From Aquatica leii (lineage: Eukaryota; Arthropoda; Insecta; Coleoptera; Lampyridae), in contig CM069438.1 in the NCBI GenBank assembly GCA_035610365.1, positions 46,186,837 to 46,250,836 of the forward strand: a DNA stretch of 64,000 bases. The letters run 5' to 3'. Of the stretch, positions 35,142 to 45,521 are shown one piece after another (position 1 is the stretch's first letter; each line of letters starts with the position of its first letter). The notes under the pieces are model-generated. The model saw only the letters and a program-made list of their open reading frames with translations, searched no databases and was not told the DNA's origin. Made by a program: the position numbers and the translations under genes.

Positions 35142-35777
35142 TGCTACAAACTTATGGGCCTTACGAACCTTGCTCAGCCTCACACTAGTCGGTGATAGGG
35201 ACGGTTTAAATAAATAGAATTTAAAGGGCGCCAGATCTTACTAAGTAAAATTTCTGTTTCGATCAAGACAGAAGTTTCAAGCTTGTAACAAAATCAGGTT
35301 CGTAATCCTAAACGGACAAAAAAATGAAAGCTTAACATGTATAACAACTTTACAATTTAATATCGTATATTATTAACGAGCACAAGAAATTTATAGTAAA
35401 TTATTCCATCAATAAATGCCGGAAGTATCAGCAACACACAATACATCTGGAATATTTATAAACAGAGCAAGTCGTGTCAGCACAATGACTCACAAAAACA
35501 AAAATCTACAAAATTATTAATTAATGCTAACAGAAATTAGACATAAAACCGGTTATCAAACAACATGAACATGAAGTAAAAAGTTGATATCGCAGTCGAT
35601 TGACGCATAACGAATAGTATATTGGAGAAAATTTCTTGTCGAGATTTCGTTTTTAGCTTTAACGTAGCCTTTCCAAAAATATAATCTTTCCATGAAGGTA
35701 TTTGGTCGATATTAACTTATAATCGGTCGAGAATACACCGAAACATGCGGACTAACACGTGTCTGGTCGTGTTAACA
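35142..35777 (-). mobile_element. Family A LTR, truncated, inside Penelope-like copy 1
   Basis: It starts on the plus strand with TGCTACAAACTTATGGG and has GGGCGCCAGATCTTACT and the AAACATGCGGACTAACACG block. It lacks the outer ~205 bp present in 39878-40721. The Penelope-like sequence continues on both sides. No target duplication is visible, as expected after end loss. Confidence 0.7.
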
Positions 35778-37100
35778 CACTCTTTTAGTATTTTTTTGGA
35801 TAGCCATTTTGTTTTAAGTTTTTTGACTTCTTGAAGTTTTTGTTCTGTATTACATAACCTGTGGACTGTCGGATAAAGATTTTATAGTTTTTTTTTGTTG
35901 TTATTAAGTGATTGGTTGCATGATTGAGATATTGGTTAATGTGTGTTGGTTTTCTGAAACAGCTGTCTCAATCATTCCATTGTCTTTTTCTTAAAAATAT
36001 AAATTTCAGCAGCATTCTAGTAGCTGTATTATTCCGTCGACTGGTAACGTGTTTTTTTTCTGTAGGTTTTTTTGAACCTTCTTCTTCAAATAATTTCTTT
36101 TTCAACAGACACATTAATCTATAGATTTTTCACGTCGACACTGAGCGATTGTTGTTGCAATTTTACTGTCTTTGGGATATCAACAAAATCCATAAAACTG
36201 GTATGTCAGTCCATTACGAGAGTTAGTTATTGGCCAAACTGGCATGTAGCTTTTGTATATCTTGAGTAGTTTATGCAGATACGAAGGTTTTGATTTCAGG
36301 GCTTGGTAGATCTTCCTTTTCAGACTTGTTAGATCTTTGATTGGATTTTTAGTAATTCTCTTGTTGTAAAATCTTTTCGATTTTTTGCTCGTAGATAATA
36401 AAATCCATAACTGTTGTGGTTTCTTTGTCGACTAGGATGATTTTGATAAATTTGTTTTTATGTAGGCTTTTCAGGTCATTATCTTTTTTTTTGGTGATGC
36501 TTTTGTAATTTTTTTTTTCTTTAGTACAAATCTGAGTATCAATTTAAATTCTTCTGTTTGTACTGGTTCTAACCGTGCCGTCTCAACTGTACTGATGATG
36601 TTTAGTACAGATACGTTTTGGTGTTACGAAAAAATTAAAAAAGTCTCTATAGATGACAGTGAGTGCAATGTGATGTTGACGATGGTTCTGCTTAGTTTTT
36701 TTTGGGCGTCGGTAGTCTTCTGTTGGTTCCGGATTAGATTTGCTCATTTGTTGTTGTTTGTAGATGTAGTTGTCGTATCTTATCGCAAATGGCGATTTTG
36801 GCATATTGGTGCTTAATTTTCTTTAAATATGATTTTTTTAAATCTTAATAGGGCGTCTTAGAGTAATGTGGTTTTCTTCCAACAATGGTGGTTGATCTGA
36901 GAACGTATCGGTGCAAAGCTGGCTCGTCTTAGTATTTTGTAGGTTTTTGTTCCTGGGATCGGCGATTTAACTCGAAAACCATCCGGTATAATATGGTTGT
37001 CTCTTGCCATTCGCAAAAACTTTATTTGTGTCTTTTCTTTGTAATTTTTATCAACGTCTTTTGGTGATCTTCAAATTTCTAGCTCATTCCTGGCTTGTAC
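35778..37100 (-). pseudogene. Penelope-like element copy 1, RT and linker part
   Basis: The minus strand near 35890-36000 encodes KKPTHTNQYLNHATNH in broken frame, the R-K-P-T-H-T-x-x-Y-L-x-x-x-S-N-H block typical of the linker after the Penelope-like RT. 36080-36240 corresponds to the RT region seen more clearly at 39240-39420. The 5' end joins the 3' end of copy 2 near 37090-37110. Apparent plus-strand frames (35924, 36072, 36595) are complements of this relic. Confidence 0.65.
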
Positions 37101-38055
37101 CAGTCTGCCAACGTCCGTTTGAATGAAGTAGACAATATTGCTTTTGATGGTAAAACACATTTATATGCTTTCATTATCTTTATTTCTACGTGTTTAACTA
37201 ATAAAATAAATTTAAACAACGTTTTGATTTCTAGAGTATTTGCAATGGTCATCAGGTAAATATTTACAAAATTAGGGACTACTAAAGTTTATATAGTAAA
37301 GACACAATTAAGAAAGCGAAAAAAAGTACAAAATGCATTTAGGTAAAACACAAATTAGCCAATGTGGGATTGTTCTTCTTTCAAGCGTCCAATTAGCGGT
37401 TTCTAGACCTATTTCTTCTACACTTAGAAAGCCTTCTTGTTGTTGTTGATGACTACTGCTTTTTTTAACTCCGTTTTGTATCAACGTTCCTCACTATGTA
37501 TGATCTTTGCTTCAACCTAATTCATTCTATATTGTTCTTCCTAGTAGTGTTGCGGATATTAATATCTTTCCTTTCTGCGTATGAACTTTGTGTCTTTTCA
37601 GTCTGACAGTCTCTTAGTTTTGCCCATGTATGACTTGCCAAATTCACACGGTACTTGGTAGATGCAGTTTATGAGGTCTCGACTAGTTTGCAGCCCCGTG
37701 TCAAAAATCATACGTCTTGATGATCAAACCCTATTAATTTAGTAACTTTTTCGTATGCGTATTATCGACTCAGATAAGCCTCTGACCTATAGTATCCTGA
37801 GTATCGCTTTCAGTTTCTATTATCGTTTAACGTAGCCATTTTGTTATGTTTTCAAGTTTTTCTTAAAGTCTTTTCTCTGTGTTGCATAACCTCTGGGTTC
37901 TGTGGAATAGAATTGCTACTTCTTCTTCGTTGTTGTTAAGTGATTAGAGTCATGGTTCAAATATTGGCTAGTATGTGTTGGTTTTTTGTAAGCAACTGTC
38001 TCGATTATTCCATTGTTTCTCTTTACGTGAACGTCTAAGAATGGTGGAAACGTAG
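37101..38055 (-). pseudogene. Penelope-like element copy 2, linker and GIY-YIG endonuclease
   Basis: Near 37600-37690 the minus strand reads CIYQVPCEFGKSYMGKTKR, a well-preserved C-terminal GIY-YIG-type block of Penelope-like elements. Near 37960-38050 it reads VKRNNGIIETVAYKKPTHT and then a Y-L-N-H-D-S-N-H run, the linker between RT and endonuclease. Order and strand agree with an RT half at 39050-39877. The break between the halves contains a transposase fragment on the plus strand. Confidence 0.8.
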
Positions 38056-38303
38056 CGTTTTGACGTCATTTACTGCAATGCTACACAGCTTTCCGAGCGT
38101 CAACATAAATGGATGCTATTTTCATTTAGCTGAAAAAAACACTTGGGTAATCTATGACTTCTTGCACAGTACAATAATGGTCCACAGATCGTACCAATCG
38201 CCAACTTAGATCAAGCTATAGATACCCACGCCAATGTTTTACACCAAGAGCTGCAACCATTCGTTGACTGGTTTGAGGATAATTATATAGGGCGGATAAA
38301 TCG
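38040..38303 (+). pseudogene. MULE/FLYWCH-type transposase, upstream exon part
   Basis: About 38050-38125 encodes LHSFPSVNINGCYFH, the G-C-x-F-H block that follows the catalytic region in MULE-type transposases. A frameshift near 38130-38155 moves to the frame LAQYNNGPQI...DWFEDNYIGRINR, which ends at a splice donor (TCG|GTATGT). The catalytic Asp region is missing at the 5' side. It lies inside Penelope-like copy 2. Confidence 0.6.
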
Positions 38304-38357
38304 GTATGTATACTATTTTTTATTTTGAATACAATGATGTACTTCTTCAATTTATAG
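38304..38357 (+). other. 54-bp spliceosomal intron in the transposase fragment
   Basis: It begins GTATGTATAC and ends TTCAATTTATAG. Joining the flanks keeps one reading frame across the junction and gives the Y-I-G-R ... Pro-rich ... W-N-x-Y spacing known from this family, which supports real splicing. The length is typical of short insect introns. Confidence 0.65.
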
Positions 38358-38712
38358 AAGAGGAAATGGAAGACGTCAACCTCAATTTCCTCCTGAAATG
38401 TGGAATCTCTACCAAAGGATTCTGAATGGTAATGACAGAACAAAGAATCACGCAGAAACGACCCATAGAAGATTAAAGATGGAATTAGGGGTACACCATC
38501 CAACAATATTTAAATTTATAGATGGGTTTCCTGAAGTCCAAAAAAGACGGGGTATGTATTATGAACAGCTTGTTGCCGGAAATCTGCCACCCGTAAAATT
38601 GAGAAAGTATAGAGATGCGGATACTCAAATTCGAAGACTTGTACAAACTTTTAATGTCAATTTAGATATATTAGAATATTTAAGGGGATTAGTACACAAT
38701 TATGAAATGTAG
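38358..38712 (+). pseudogene. MULE/FLYWCH-type transposase, C-terminal exon
   Basis: It is open from the splice acceptor to TAG at 38710. It contains EMWNLYQRILNGNDRTKN, then AETTHRRLKMELGVHHPTIF and KFIDGFPEVQ. These are the W-n-x-y-x-R-x-x-x-G-x-x-R-T-N-N-x-x-E-x-x-H-x-x-x ... H-P-x-x-W-x-F-i motifs of C-terminal regions in insect MULE/FLYWCH-associated transposase genes; here the N-N pair reads K-N. This exon is intact, and the codon use looks more like a maintained gene than the neighbouring relics do. It could be the tail of a young non-autonomous copy or a captured gene fragment. Confidence 0.7.
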
Positions 38713-38797
38713 GTTAAAGTATTCTGTTTTTTTGTATATAACGCATTGACTTATCCAACATCCAATAAATATTGTTCAACAACTTTTGCTTTCTATT

Positions 38798-38925
38798 GAC
38801 GCCGAAACGGTTCTCGGCGAAATGGTGGCACGCCAAAACGGCCTGACGCCGAAGCGACTTGACTCCGAAACGGCGATGCCAAAACGGCGACGGCTAAACA
38901 GTGACGCCGAAACGTCCTAGACTAA
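38798..38925 (+). repeat. Degenerate CGCCGAAACGG-type short repeats
   Basis: GACGCCGAAACGG-like words recur with variable spacing (at about 38798, 38825, 38846, 38866, 38876, 38904), often in C-G-rich alternation with GCCAAAACGGC. The block is much GC-richer than its surroundings and lies just beyond the transposase exon. It may be a terminal or subterminal repeat of the same DNA element. Confidence 0.7.
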
Positions 38926-39049
38926 AAATAAAAAGTAATTTTTTTTCTTTTTTCATGATAAATTTGATGGATAACTTGAAGTTGTTCAGATGACACAAAA
39001 AGTCATCTAGTTGTCAATCACTTTGCTGTCAATTTATAAACGTGTCGTT

Positions 39050-39877
39050 TACATACCTCGGCTATAATAACTTAGGTTTAAAATTAGTTTTCTCTATGCT
39101 TGAGATTCGATCCAGTTCATATAGATGTTGGCAATGATGGGCAATAGAGATGTAAGTTTTTAAGAAATCATTATAGCTTCATTATTCCTTTAACTGGTAG
39201 CGTGGTTCTTTCTTGTAGGTTCTTGACTTTTTAAAGCTTATTTTGAATTATCTCTAGTGCTTTTTCCACAGAAACATTAGTGTATAGAAATTTCACGTCG
39301 CAACTGACCAATTGATTCCGTTGTTGAAGTTTTACTATTCTTAGAATATCAACAAAATGCTTAGAGTTCTTGACAAAAGATGGACTGTTGTCTTGAAGCG
39401 GTTGCACAATTGGCAATAGAAACTTAGCTAACCGGTAGGTAAGTTTATTACAAAAGCTGATGATACCCTAAATGACATGTTGTTTTTGTGTATCTTGGGT
39501 ACTCTATATCGATGCACAAGATTACTGTGGTGCGGTGTTAGCGTAGACTTCGTTCTTGTTAGAAACTTCTTCTATAATTTCAAGGCCTGGTAAATTTTTT
39601 TCTTCAGGCTTGTCGTATCTTCTTGCAAGTGAAGGTCTATTTTTCAGAATATTGGTACTTGATCTTTTTTCAATTCGAATTCTTTTAAATTCTTGAATCT
39701 TTGTGTGGCATTTTAAAGTAATGTAGTTTTCTACCAACGATAGTGGTTGTTCTAAGAACGAATCAGTGCAAAACTGGTTGTTTCAGTACCTTGTAGCGTT
39801 TTGTTCTTAGAATTGGCAACTTCAGTCAAAGACCATCTGGAATGATATGGTTGTCTTTTGCCATTGGCAAAAACTTT
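39050..39877 (-). pseudogene. Penelope-like element copy 2, reverse transcriptase part
   Basis: The minus-strand frame 39231-39416 reads PIVQPLQDNSPSFVKNSKHF then LVSCDVKFLYTNVSVEKAL. This matches the S-F-D-V-x-S-L-F-T-N-I-P-x-x-x-A-L palm block of Penelope-like RTs. Downstream, PIIANIYMNWIESQA (about 39110-39155) matches the P-x-L-A-N-I-Y-M-E block just before the catalytic Y-x-D-D, which is lost. An LTR is inserted at 39878. Confidence 0.75.
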
Positions 39878-40721
39878 TGTTGCATGCAGAAATTTCAAAA
39901 TGTAATACCCTGTATATTCATTACAGTGTAATTAGATTTTTACTTTTGACGCCCTCTAACTAGTTTCTTGTCATGACGTTAAACCGTCCAATACTTAAAT
40001 TCGTGCTTGCGATGTCTTAATTAATTTTCTAACATCATCGGCGTATGTGGAAACTATGATATAACTCATTAGTAATTTCCATGTTCATTTGTTAGCACGA
40101 CCCGACACGTGTTAGTCCACATGTGTTCAATGTATTTTCCACCAATGAAGGTTTAATCTCGACCCAATACTTTAATGAAAATATTATAATTTGAAAAGCC
40201 TACGTTAAAGCTAAAAGCGAAATCTCGACAAAAAAATTCTCTCCGATGTACTGTTACAGCATTCGATAATCGGTTTTTATGTCTAATTTCTTTAAGCATT
40301 AAGTAATAGTTTTGTAGATTTTGGCTTTTGTGAGTCATTGTGATGACACGATTTGCTCTGTTCGTTAATATTCCGATTCGGCTCAACGAGGAAAACGTTT
40401 TCTTCGGGCAATTACTGGATTGTGACGTTGAATCATTTACGATAAATTTTTGTTCGTTGTAAATAATTTACTATAAATTCTTGTGCTCGTTAATAATCGA
40501 CAAGATTAAATTAAAGTTGTACATGTTTTCTTTCTATTTTTTGATCCGTTGAGGATTACGAACCTGGTTCTGTTGCAAACTTGGGCCTTCTGACTTGATC
40601 GAAACAGGTATATTACTTAGTAAGATCTGGCGCCCTTTAAATCTCTTTACTTGAACCTCTTCTATCGTTGACTAGTGCGAGTTGGCCGAGCAAGGTTCGT
40701 AACACGTATAAGCTTGTAGCA
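39878..40721 (+). mobile_element. Family A solo LTR with target duplication CTTT
   Basis: It runs TGTTGCATGCAGAAATTTC to ATAAGCTTGTAGCA, 844 bp, flanked by CTTT (39874-39877 and 40722-40725). The uninterrupted site can be read at 37015-37050 in the neighbouring Penelope-like copy (AAAAACTTTATTTGTGTCTTTTC against AAAAACTTT and ATATGCGTCTTTTGC here). That gives independent support for the ends. The 40153-40386 minus-strand frame is not a gene. Confidence 0.9.
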
Positions 40722-41110
40722 CTTTATATGCGTCTTTTGCTTTGTAACATTGGTCAACGTCTTCTCGTAATCTCAAAATTTTGTTGCTGATTACAGGTCT
40801 ATTCTAACGTTAGTTTGAATAAGGAATGCAATGTTGCGTTTGATATTAAAGCAAATACTGGACTTTCATTGTCTTTATTTTTTAAATTTTAACTAAACAA
40901 ATGAATTTTTACAACATTACGATTACTCGAGTAATTGCAATGATTATCAGGTGAATACTGACAAACTTAAAGACAAGCGAAGCTTATACATTAAAGATAT
41001 GATTTATTAAGCAATTAAACGTACAAAATCCAATTAAACAAAACAAAATTAACCAATAGAAACACTACCAAAGTTTAAGTACTTTCAGGTTTGCAACTAG
41101 CGGCTTTAGC
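40722..41110 (-). pseudogene. Penelope-like element copy 3, 3' end only
   Basis: 40722-40800 continues the 5' region of copy 2. From about 40800 the sequence aligns with the 3' regions of copies 1 and 2 (AATGTTGCGTTTGATATTAAAGC, ATTATCAGGTGAATACTGACAAA). The junction of one copy's 5' part with the next copy's 3' part repeats the arrangement at about 37090-37110. Confidence 0.6.
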
Positions 41111-41192
41111 ACGTTCTCTATTTCTACAATTGAGTGGCTGATGACCTTCTGGTTGTTGTCCTGTTGCTTTTTTGAACTTTCCTTGTGCTGTA

Positions 41193-41285
41193 GCTGATAG
41201 TGACGACGTCGTTTTCATCCTTTTGGTTGTAAGATAGCAACATCGACTGTTAGTGTACCTGGGTGACAAAAAGTAACTCGCCCTC
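41193..41285 (+). repeat. Direct repeat left of the Gypsy relic (truncated LTR?)
   Basis: About 93 bp similar to 43478-43570 in the same orientation (GCTGATAGTGACGACGTCG, CCTTTTGGTTGTAAGATAGC, AAGTAACTCGCCCTC). The two flank the pol relic, so they are probably LTR remnants. No TG/CA end was found. Confidence 0.65.
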
Positions 41286-41317
41286 TTCTTCGTCAGTTTT
41301 CTGTATTACCTCTTGCT

Positions 41318-43290
41318 ATGGTTCAGCGTAAATGTCCATCTAAGCAGTTCTTATATACCGCTAACGGATCTTCTATTTCAATCTTTGGAGAGCAGTTAAT
41401 TAGTTTAGATTTAGAATTACGTCGTAAATTATGTTGGCCTTTTATAATTGCTGATGTGCAACACCCAATTATTGGAGCTGATTTCATTAGTCACTATGGT
41501 TTACTGATCGACATTAAAAATAAACGTTTGATCGACACGTTTACTAACATTTCAAGACCTGGTCCAACACCATCACCTGGACATGTATCAACAGTTCACT
41601 TGATTGACCTTGCTTTTAGGTATTTTAGCTTACTCCAAAAACTTCCGCAGTTGTTTAGAGATGCTTGTTGTGGTTTTAACTAAAGGTCTTTCCATTACTG
41701 CTAAAGCTAGAAGATTACCCCCTGAAAAACTGAAATTTTATCATATGCTAGACTTAAGCATTTGTATACTTTCTAAAAGTAATTGGTCAAGTCTGTTTCA
41801 TCTTGTACCAAAAAGAGATGATCCATGGAGACCCTTTCACGGTTATAGAAATTTAAATGCTATAACTATTTCCAACAGGTATCCAATTCCACATTAGACA
41901 TTAAACTATAAAACTATCTTTTCTAAAGTAGATATTGTCAGGGCATTTTATCACATACCTGTATCGCAGGAAGATATTCCCAAAACTACAGTAATCACGC
42001 CCTTTGGTTTGTTCGAACTTCTCAAAAGAATGCTGCACAAACGTTCCAGAGATATTTGAATTTAATCTTAAGATCGCTAGATTTTGCTTACTCTTATCTG
42101 GACAATGTTTTAATAGCTTTTTCATCAGAAAAAACACATAAATTGCATTTAAAAGAACTTTTTGCAACTCTCGAGCAGCATGGAAATTTGCATTAATTCA
42201 TCGAAATGTAAATTTAGTGTCGCTGAAATTCTGTTTTTAAGTTATAGAGTTAATAAAGGTTATTTAGGAATTTCCACTTCCAGGCACAATCGAAAAGCTT
42301 AGAAGATTCTTAGGTCTTGCTAATTTCTATCGGCGTTCTGTTCTTCATTCTGCTGTGACCCAGGTTGTTCGATTTGTGCTAAAGTTTAAGGAAAAGAGAC
42401 GGACAGTCTCACCCTGGCAAAGCAGCTTCAGTTAATCTTCAGCAAAGGTTTTGTTTGCCCAAACTCAAACGTGATGTGTTACTATGGACTAATACTTACA
42501 TCGCTTGTCAACGGAGTAAAATATGGAAACACACTTCTAGAGCAATTGGTGTTTATCCACCAACCATAAGAAAATTCTCCCACATTAACGTGGACATCGT
42601 GGGGACCACTACCACGAGGATATCGATATCTACTGACAATAATCGTTAGATTTTCTCGTTAGCCGGAAGTTGTTCCAACAGTAGACATCACCGCCGAAAC
42701 TGTTGCTAATGCAGTTTATTGCAACTGGATATCGCGTTTTAGTGCTCCAAAATTTATTACAACTGATACAGGCAAGCAATTTGACTGTCAACTGTTTACG
42801 AGCTTAACTTGATTAACTAGAACAGAACACAACAAAACTACTGCATACCAGAAGCAAATGTGGTTATTTAACGTTGGCATCAAATCTTCAAATCAGTGTT
42901 TTAAGCAAACTTAATTCAAGATTCGATCTTCACCTTACCATCGGTGATGTTAAGACCTCAATCTTCTATCATTCCGGAACATCAAGCTACACCTGTAGTA
43001 ACTATTTATGGTGAAACCATTAAGCTTCTGGTAGATATGAGATTCACAGCCACACAATGCACCACTGTTCAGTACTATTTTGGCATCAATGCAAAAGAAG
43101 CATATTTGTTCACCCTGGCTTTATGGAATCTTCACATGTTTTTATTCGTCTTAATGCAGTAAAAAACCGTTACAGCCGGCATACGATGGACCTTTCAAAG
43201 TAGTTTCACGTGACTAAAAAACGTTTAAGCTGCTGACTACTCATGGTGAGGACATAATTTCTATCGACAGGCTAAAACCTTATCTTACGT
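41318..43290 (+). pseudogene. pol: Decayed Gypsy pol: protease, RT, integrase
   Basis: 41318-41600 holds a protease fragment lacking its D-T-G: LYTANGSSISIFGEQ, FIIADVQHPIIGADFISHYG. About 41690-42100 holds RT: LFHLVPKRDDPWRPFHGYRN, FSKVDIVRAFYHIPV, and YPIPH. 42295-42340 reads RRFLGLANFYRR. 42455-42650 is integrase zinc-binding end and core start: CQRSKIWKHTSRAIG, FSHINVDIVG. About 43085-43290 holds the integrase tail (SSHVFIRLNAVKN, and ISIDRLKPYL out of frame). The domain order is normal, but there are many stops, frameshifts and internal deletions, and RNase H is not recognisable. A different, more decayed relative lies at 55790-57010. Confidence 0.85.
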
Positions 43291-43477
43291 GATGAAGATC
43301 CAATCCGAAATAGAAATAAAAATTTTTTTCAATCAACAGCATCTGCGACAGAAGCGGCAACGTCTCAGCCATCAATACATCTTCAACTCAACATCCAGAA
43401 AACCCCAAAAAGCAGACGTTAGGTACAGTTTCTTAGCAAATTCCAAACTAACGTTATCACTGGGAAGAGAGTATGTG

Positions 43478-43570
43478 ACTGATAGCGACAACGTCGCTTT
43501 CGTCCTTTTGGTTGTGAGATGGCAACATGGACTGTTGGGGTACCTAAAGGATGAGAAGTAACTCGCTCTG
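43478..43570 (+). repeat. Direct repeat right of the Gypsy relic (truncated LTR?)
   Basis: Partner of 41193-41285 (ACTGATAGCGACAACGTCG, CCTTTTGGTTGTGAGATGGC, AAGTAACTCGCTCTG). The AT-rich continuation to about 43700 contains AATAAAATATTT, a possible polyadenylation region. Confidence 0.65.
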
Positions 43571-43699
43571 TTTTTTATCATTTTTCGAAGAGAGCATGTC
43601 GTTACATATACCTCATGTACATGTTTTTTGTAATTGAATTGTAAATATTATTCTTTATTTTCATAAGTTACTGTAAATAAAATATTTAAAAGTAACAGT

Positions 43700-44617
43700 A
43701 CCAATTTTTTTTATGTATAATCTGTAACCGTCGTTTGAGATTGTGCGATTTCTTCTGTGAAAGACCCGGTATTTGAATTAATGTTATTCATTTCATGTAT
43801 TTTGGAAATGTTTTAATAATTTCAAATTGATTTAAGGAAGTTCTTTAACGTTTTTAGATTTATAATGGTCAGTCAATTTTGTAAGTAAAGTTTTGTGTTC
43901 ATTTATTTAGAAAATTTTAGTTGTAATTTATGTTTTCCTTCTGAGATATAATTGTAATTAAATATACTTTAACAGTTTGTTTATTTTAAGTTTGTTTAAA
44001 AGTTCTTTGTTTTAAGTACATTCTCAGTACCATCGTACTTATTTTCTTTGTGTTCTATTAAATTACGTTGGAATGAAGTCATTTTTTTAATTTATTAGAC
44101 AGTTGTTATGATTCAGGTCCCAACAAGTAATCTTTATGACAGTAATAAAATAAAATACTTTGTCAATTTGACAGTTTACGCAGAATCAAAGGCGGTTTAC
44201 CAACACTACTTTTGTGACGTAATTAAATCTGCTTGCATCCTCTTTGCATTTTTGGAACTACGATTTTTTTTCACGTAGTTTTCGAACACAACCATTGGGG
44301 GAGGTAGTACTTGCTTAAGTTAAGATAGAAAAGTGATTTTTAGTCAAAAAGATTAGTTAGTTGGTTGATAGTCGTCGAAATGCCTTAAAAAGATTGGAAT
44401 GTAGTGGGTTGAGTGGTAAATTTACTCCCTTAGATGAAGAATTATCGCGGAAATCATTAACAATAAAACAGTGAATACTTCGTTCAAGTGAGAATTTTTT
44501 TCTATTTCGTAAAACAATTACGGCATATTGAATTGCACTGGATGGCGGTTCGGTTTCGTATTAACGTATCTTGGATTTGTGCGTAAGTTTGTGTTTCACA
44601 ACCCAATTTTCTCCATA
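43700..44617. other. No recognised gene
   Basis: AT-rich. The last ~350 bases before 44618 are less AT-rich and could include a promoter or 5' leader for the candidate exon, but no core promoter motif is convincing. Confidence 0.4.
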
Positions 44618-44743
44618 ATGGCGGCTCATTTAAAATCTTCCAACGGTAAATTCTTCATATGGTTGTGGTACTCTATGAAAGTTTTGGACGACGTCGCCTG
44701 GCCTAAAGCTAACCAGGAGTTTTTCTACAAACAAACTATCAAG
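44618..44743 (+). CDS. Candidate first coding exon of an unidentified gene
   Basis: ATG in the context CTCCATAATGGCGGCT opens 42 codons (MAAHLKSSNGKFFIWLWYSM ... ending in FFYKQTIK) with mixed third positions unlike the surrounding relics. The frame ends at AAG|GTATTT, a good splice-donor match in phase 0. The frame is also open upstream (from 44528), so the start is inferred from context. I do not recognise the protein; it is Trp- and Lys-rich with no clear domain. A downstream exon would lie beyond a Penelope-like fragment and the tRNA, and none was found. It could be chance. Confidence 0.3.
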
Positions 44744-44796
44744 GTATTTATTAATTACCGATTAAGTTATTTATTCACGAGTTCAGTGATTAAAAA

Positions 44797-44900
44797 GCTC
44801 TCTCAATACCTCTGACGTATGAGATGCTGTGGAGCGCGTTCTAAAGTTCTTTTTCTTTTTTTGGTTGCTGGTTTATGTTGGTGTGATGTTTATGAGAAAG
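44797..44900 (-). mobile_element. Penelope-like element fragment
   Basis: CCTCTGACGTATGAGATGCTG and TTTTTTTGGTTGCTGG...TTTATGAGAAAG align with 35050-35135 of Penelope-like copy 1. A short, decayed relic with no coding capacity. Confidence 0.5.
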
Positions 44901-45297
44901 TTTTAGATCCCGTTTTATGTTTTTGAGACTTTGAAACTTTGCTACTTGTTGCTACTGCCACTGTAAGAATTTTTTCACAACAACATAGTGCAACTAAACG
45001 TCACCACAATAAAATGCAACAAATCATCAAGTTCAAAAAGCACACCAAAAAAGCAAACAAAAATTTTGAAAAATTGGTAACTAATGCTTATTGGCAAGGT
45101 ATGTAGACTAATATAACCTTTTAGAAAAAATTTCTGAGATTAACGGTAGGTAACCAAATTTTTAAATATGTTCATTCCCATTTCACTTTACTCATTTTTA
45201 ACTAACTACATTTGCTTAATTTGTAACTAATATAAATAAAATTGTTATTAAAATAGTACGGAAGCAGGCATTTAAATATGTTTACTGCAAAATTTTT

Positions 45298-45315
45298 GAA
45301 GTGAAACTTCTTTAT
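45298..45315. repeat. 18-bp motif, left of the tRNA gene
   Basis: GAAGTGAAACTTCTTTAT. Its exact reverse complement is at 45783-45800. The core GAAGT-GAA-ACTTC is itself a dyad. The two sites bracket the tRNA-Asn gene. Confidence 0.85.
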
Positions 45316-45439
45316 CGGCGTTGGAAAAAAATTTACCGTCACATTTTTTTCGTTACGCGCCATCTTTTTTTTATAAAATTCTAAAATATTTTTAAATAAA
45401 TACAAATTGTACAAAGTGTTCAAAGGTAGTAAAATAAAT

Positions 45440-45444
45440 AAAAA
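45440..45444 (-). terminator. Pol III T-run terminator
   Basis: Four bases past the tRNA 3' end the minus strand has TTTTT, the standard RNA polymerase III stop signal. Confidence 0.75.
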
Positions 45445-45447
45445 GTT

Positions 45448-45464
45448 CGCCCGCGGGTGGGCTC

Positions 45465-45501
<37 letters not shown>

Positions 45502-45521
45502 GTCGATTGCGCCACGGAGGC
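45448..45521 (-). tRNA. tRNA-Asn (anticodon GTT), variant or decaying
   Basis: The minus strand folds as a standard cloverleaf. It has acceptor GCCTCCG, D-stem GCGC/GCGC, anticodon stem TTCGG/CCGAA with loop CTGTTAA (anticodon GTT), a TGGTT CGA A-type T-loop (GGTTCGAGCCC) and discriminator G. No intron, and CCA is not encoded, as in eukaryotes. The A and B boxes are recognisable. Two positions differ from the usual animal tRNA-Asn: D-loop G19 is A (AATCGACTAG), and acceptor pair 5-68 is C-C because the 3' strand reads CGCGGGC where CGGGGGC is expected. Either may weaken folding, so this could be a functional variant or a young pseudogene. Confidence 0.9.

Noticed and set aside
36583..36816. 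Two mirrored 73-codon frames on opposite strands
   Set aside because: Both lie in the decayed Penelope-like RT region and neither shows a motif.
38798..38925. CRISPR or classical minisatellite interpretation
   Set aside because: Copies of the word vary and spacing is irregular; better seen as subterminal transposon repeats.
45202..45474. 90-codon minus-strand frame overlapping the tRNA gene
   Set aside because: It begins within the tRNA sequence and is otherwise Asn/Lys/Phe-rich by composition.
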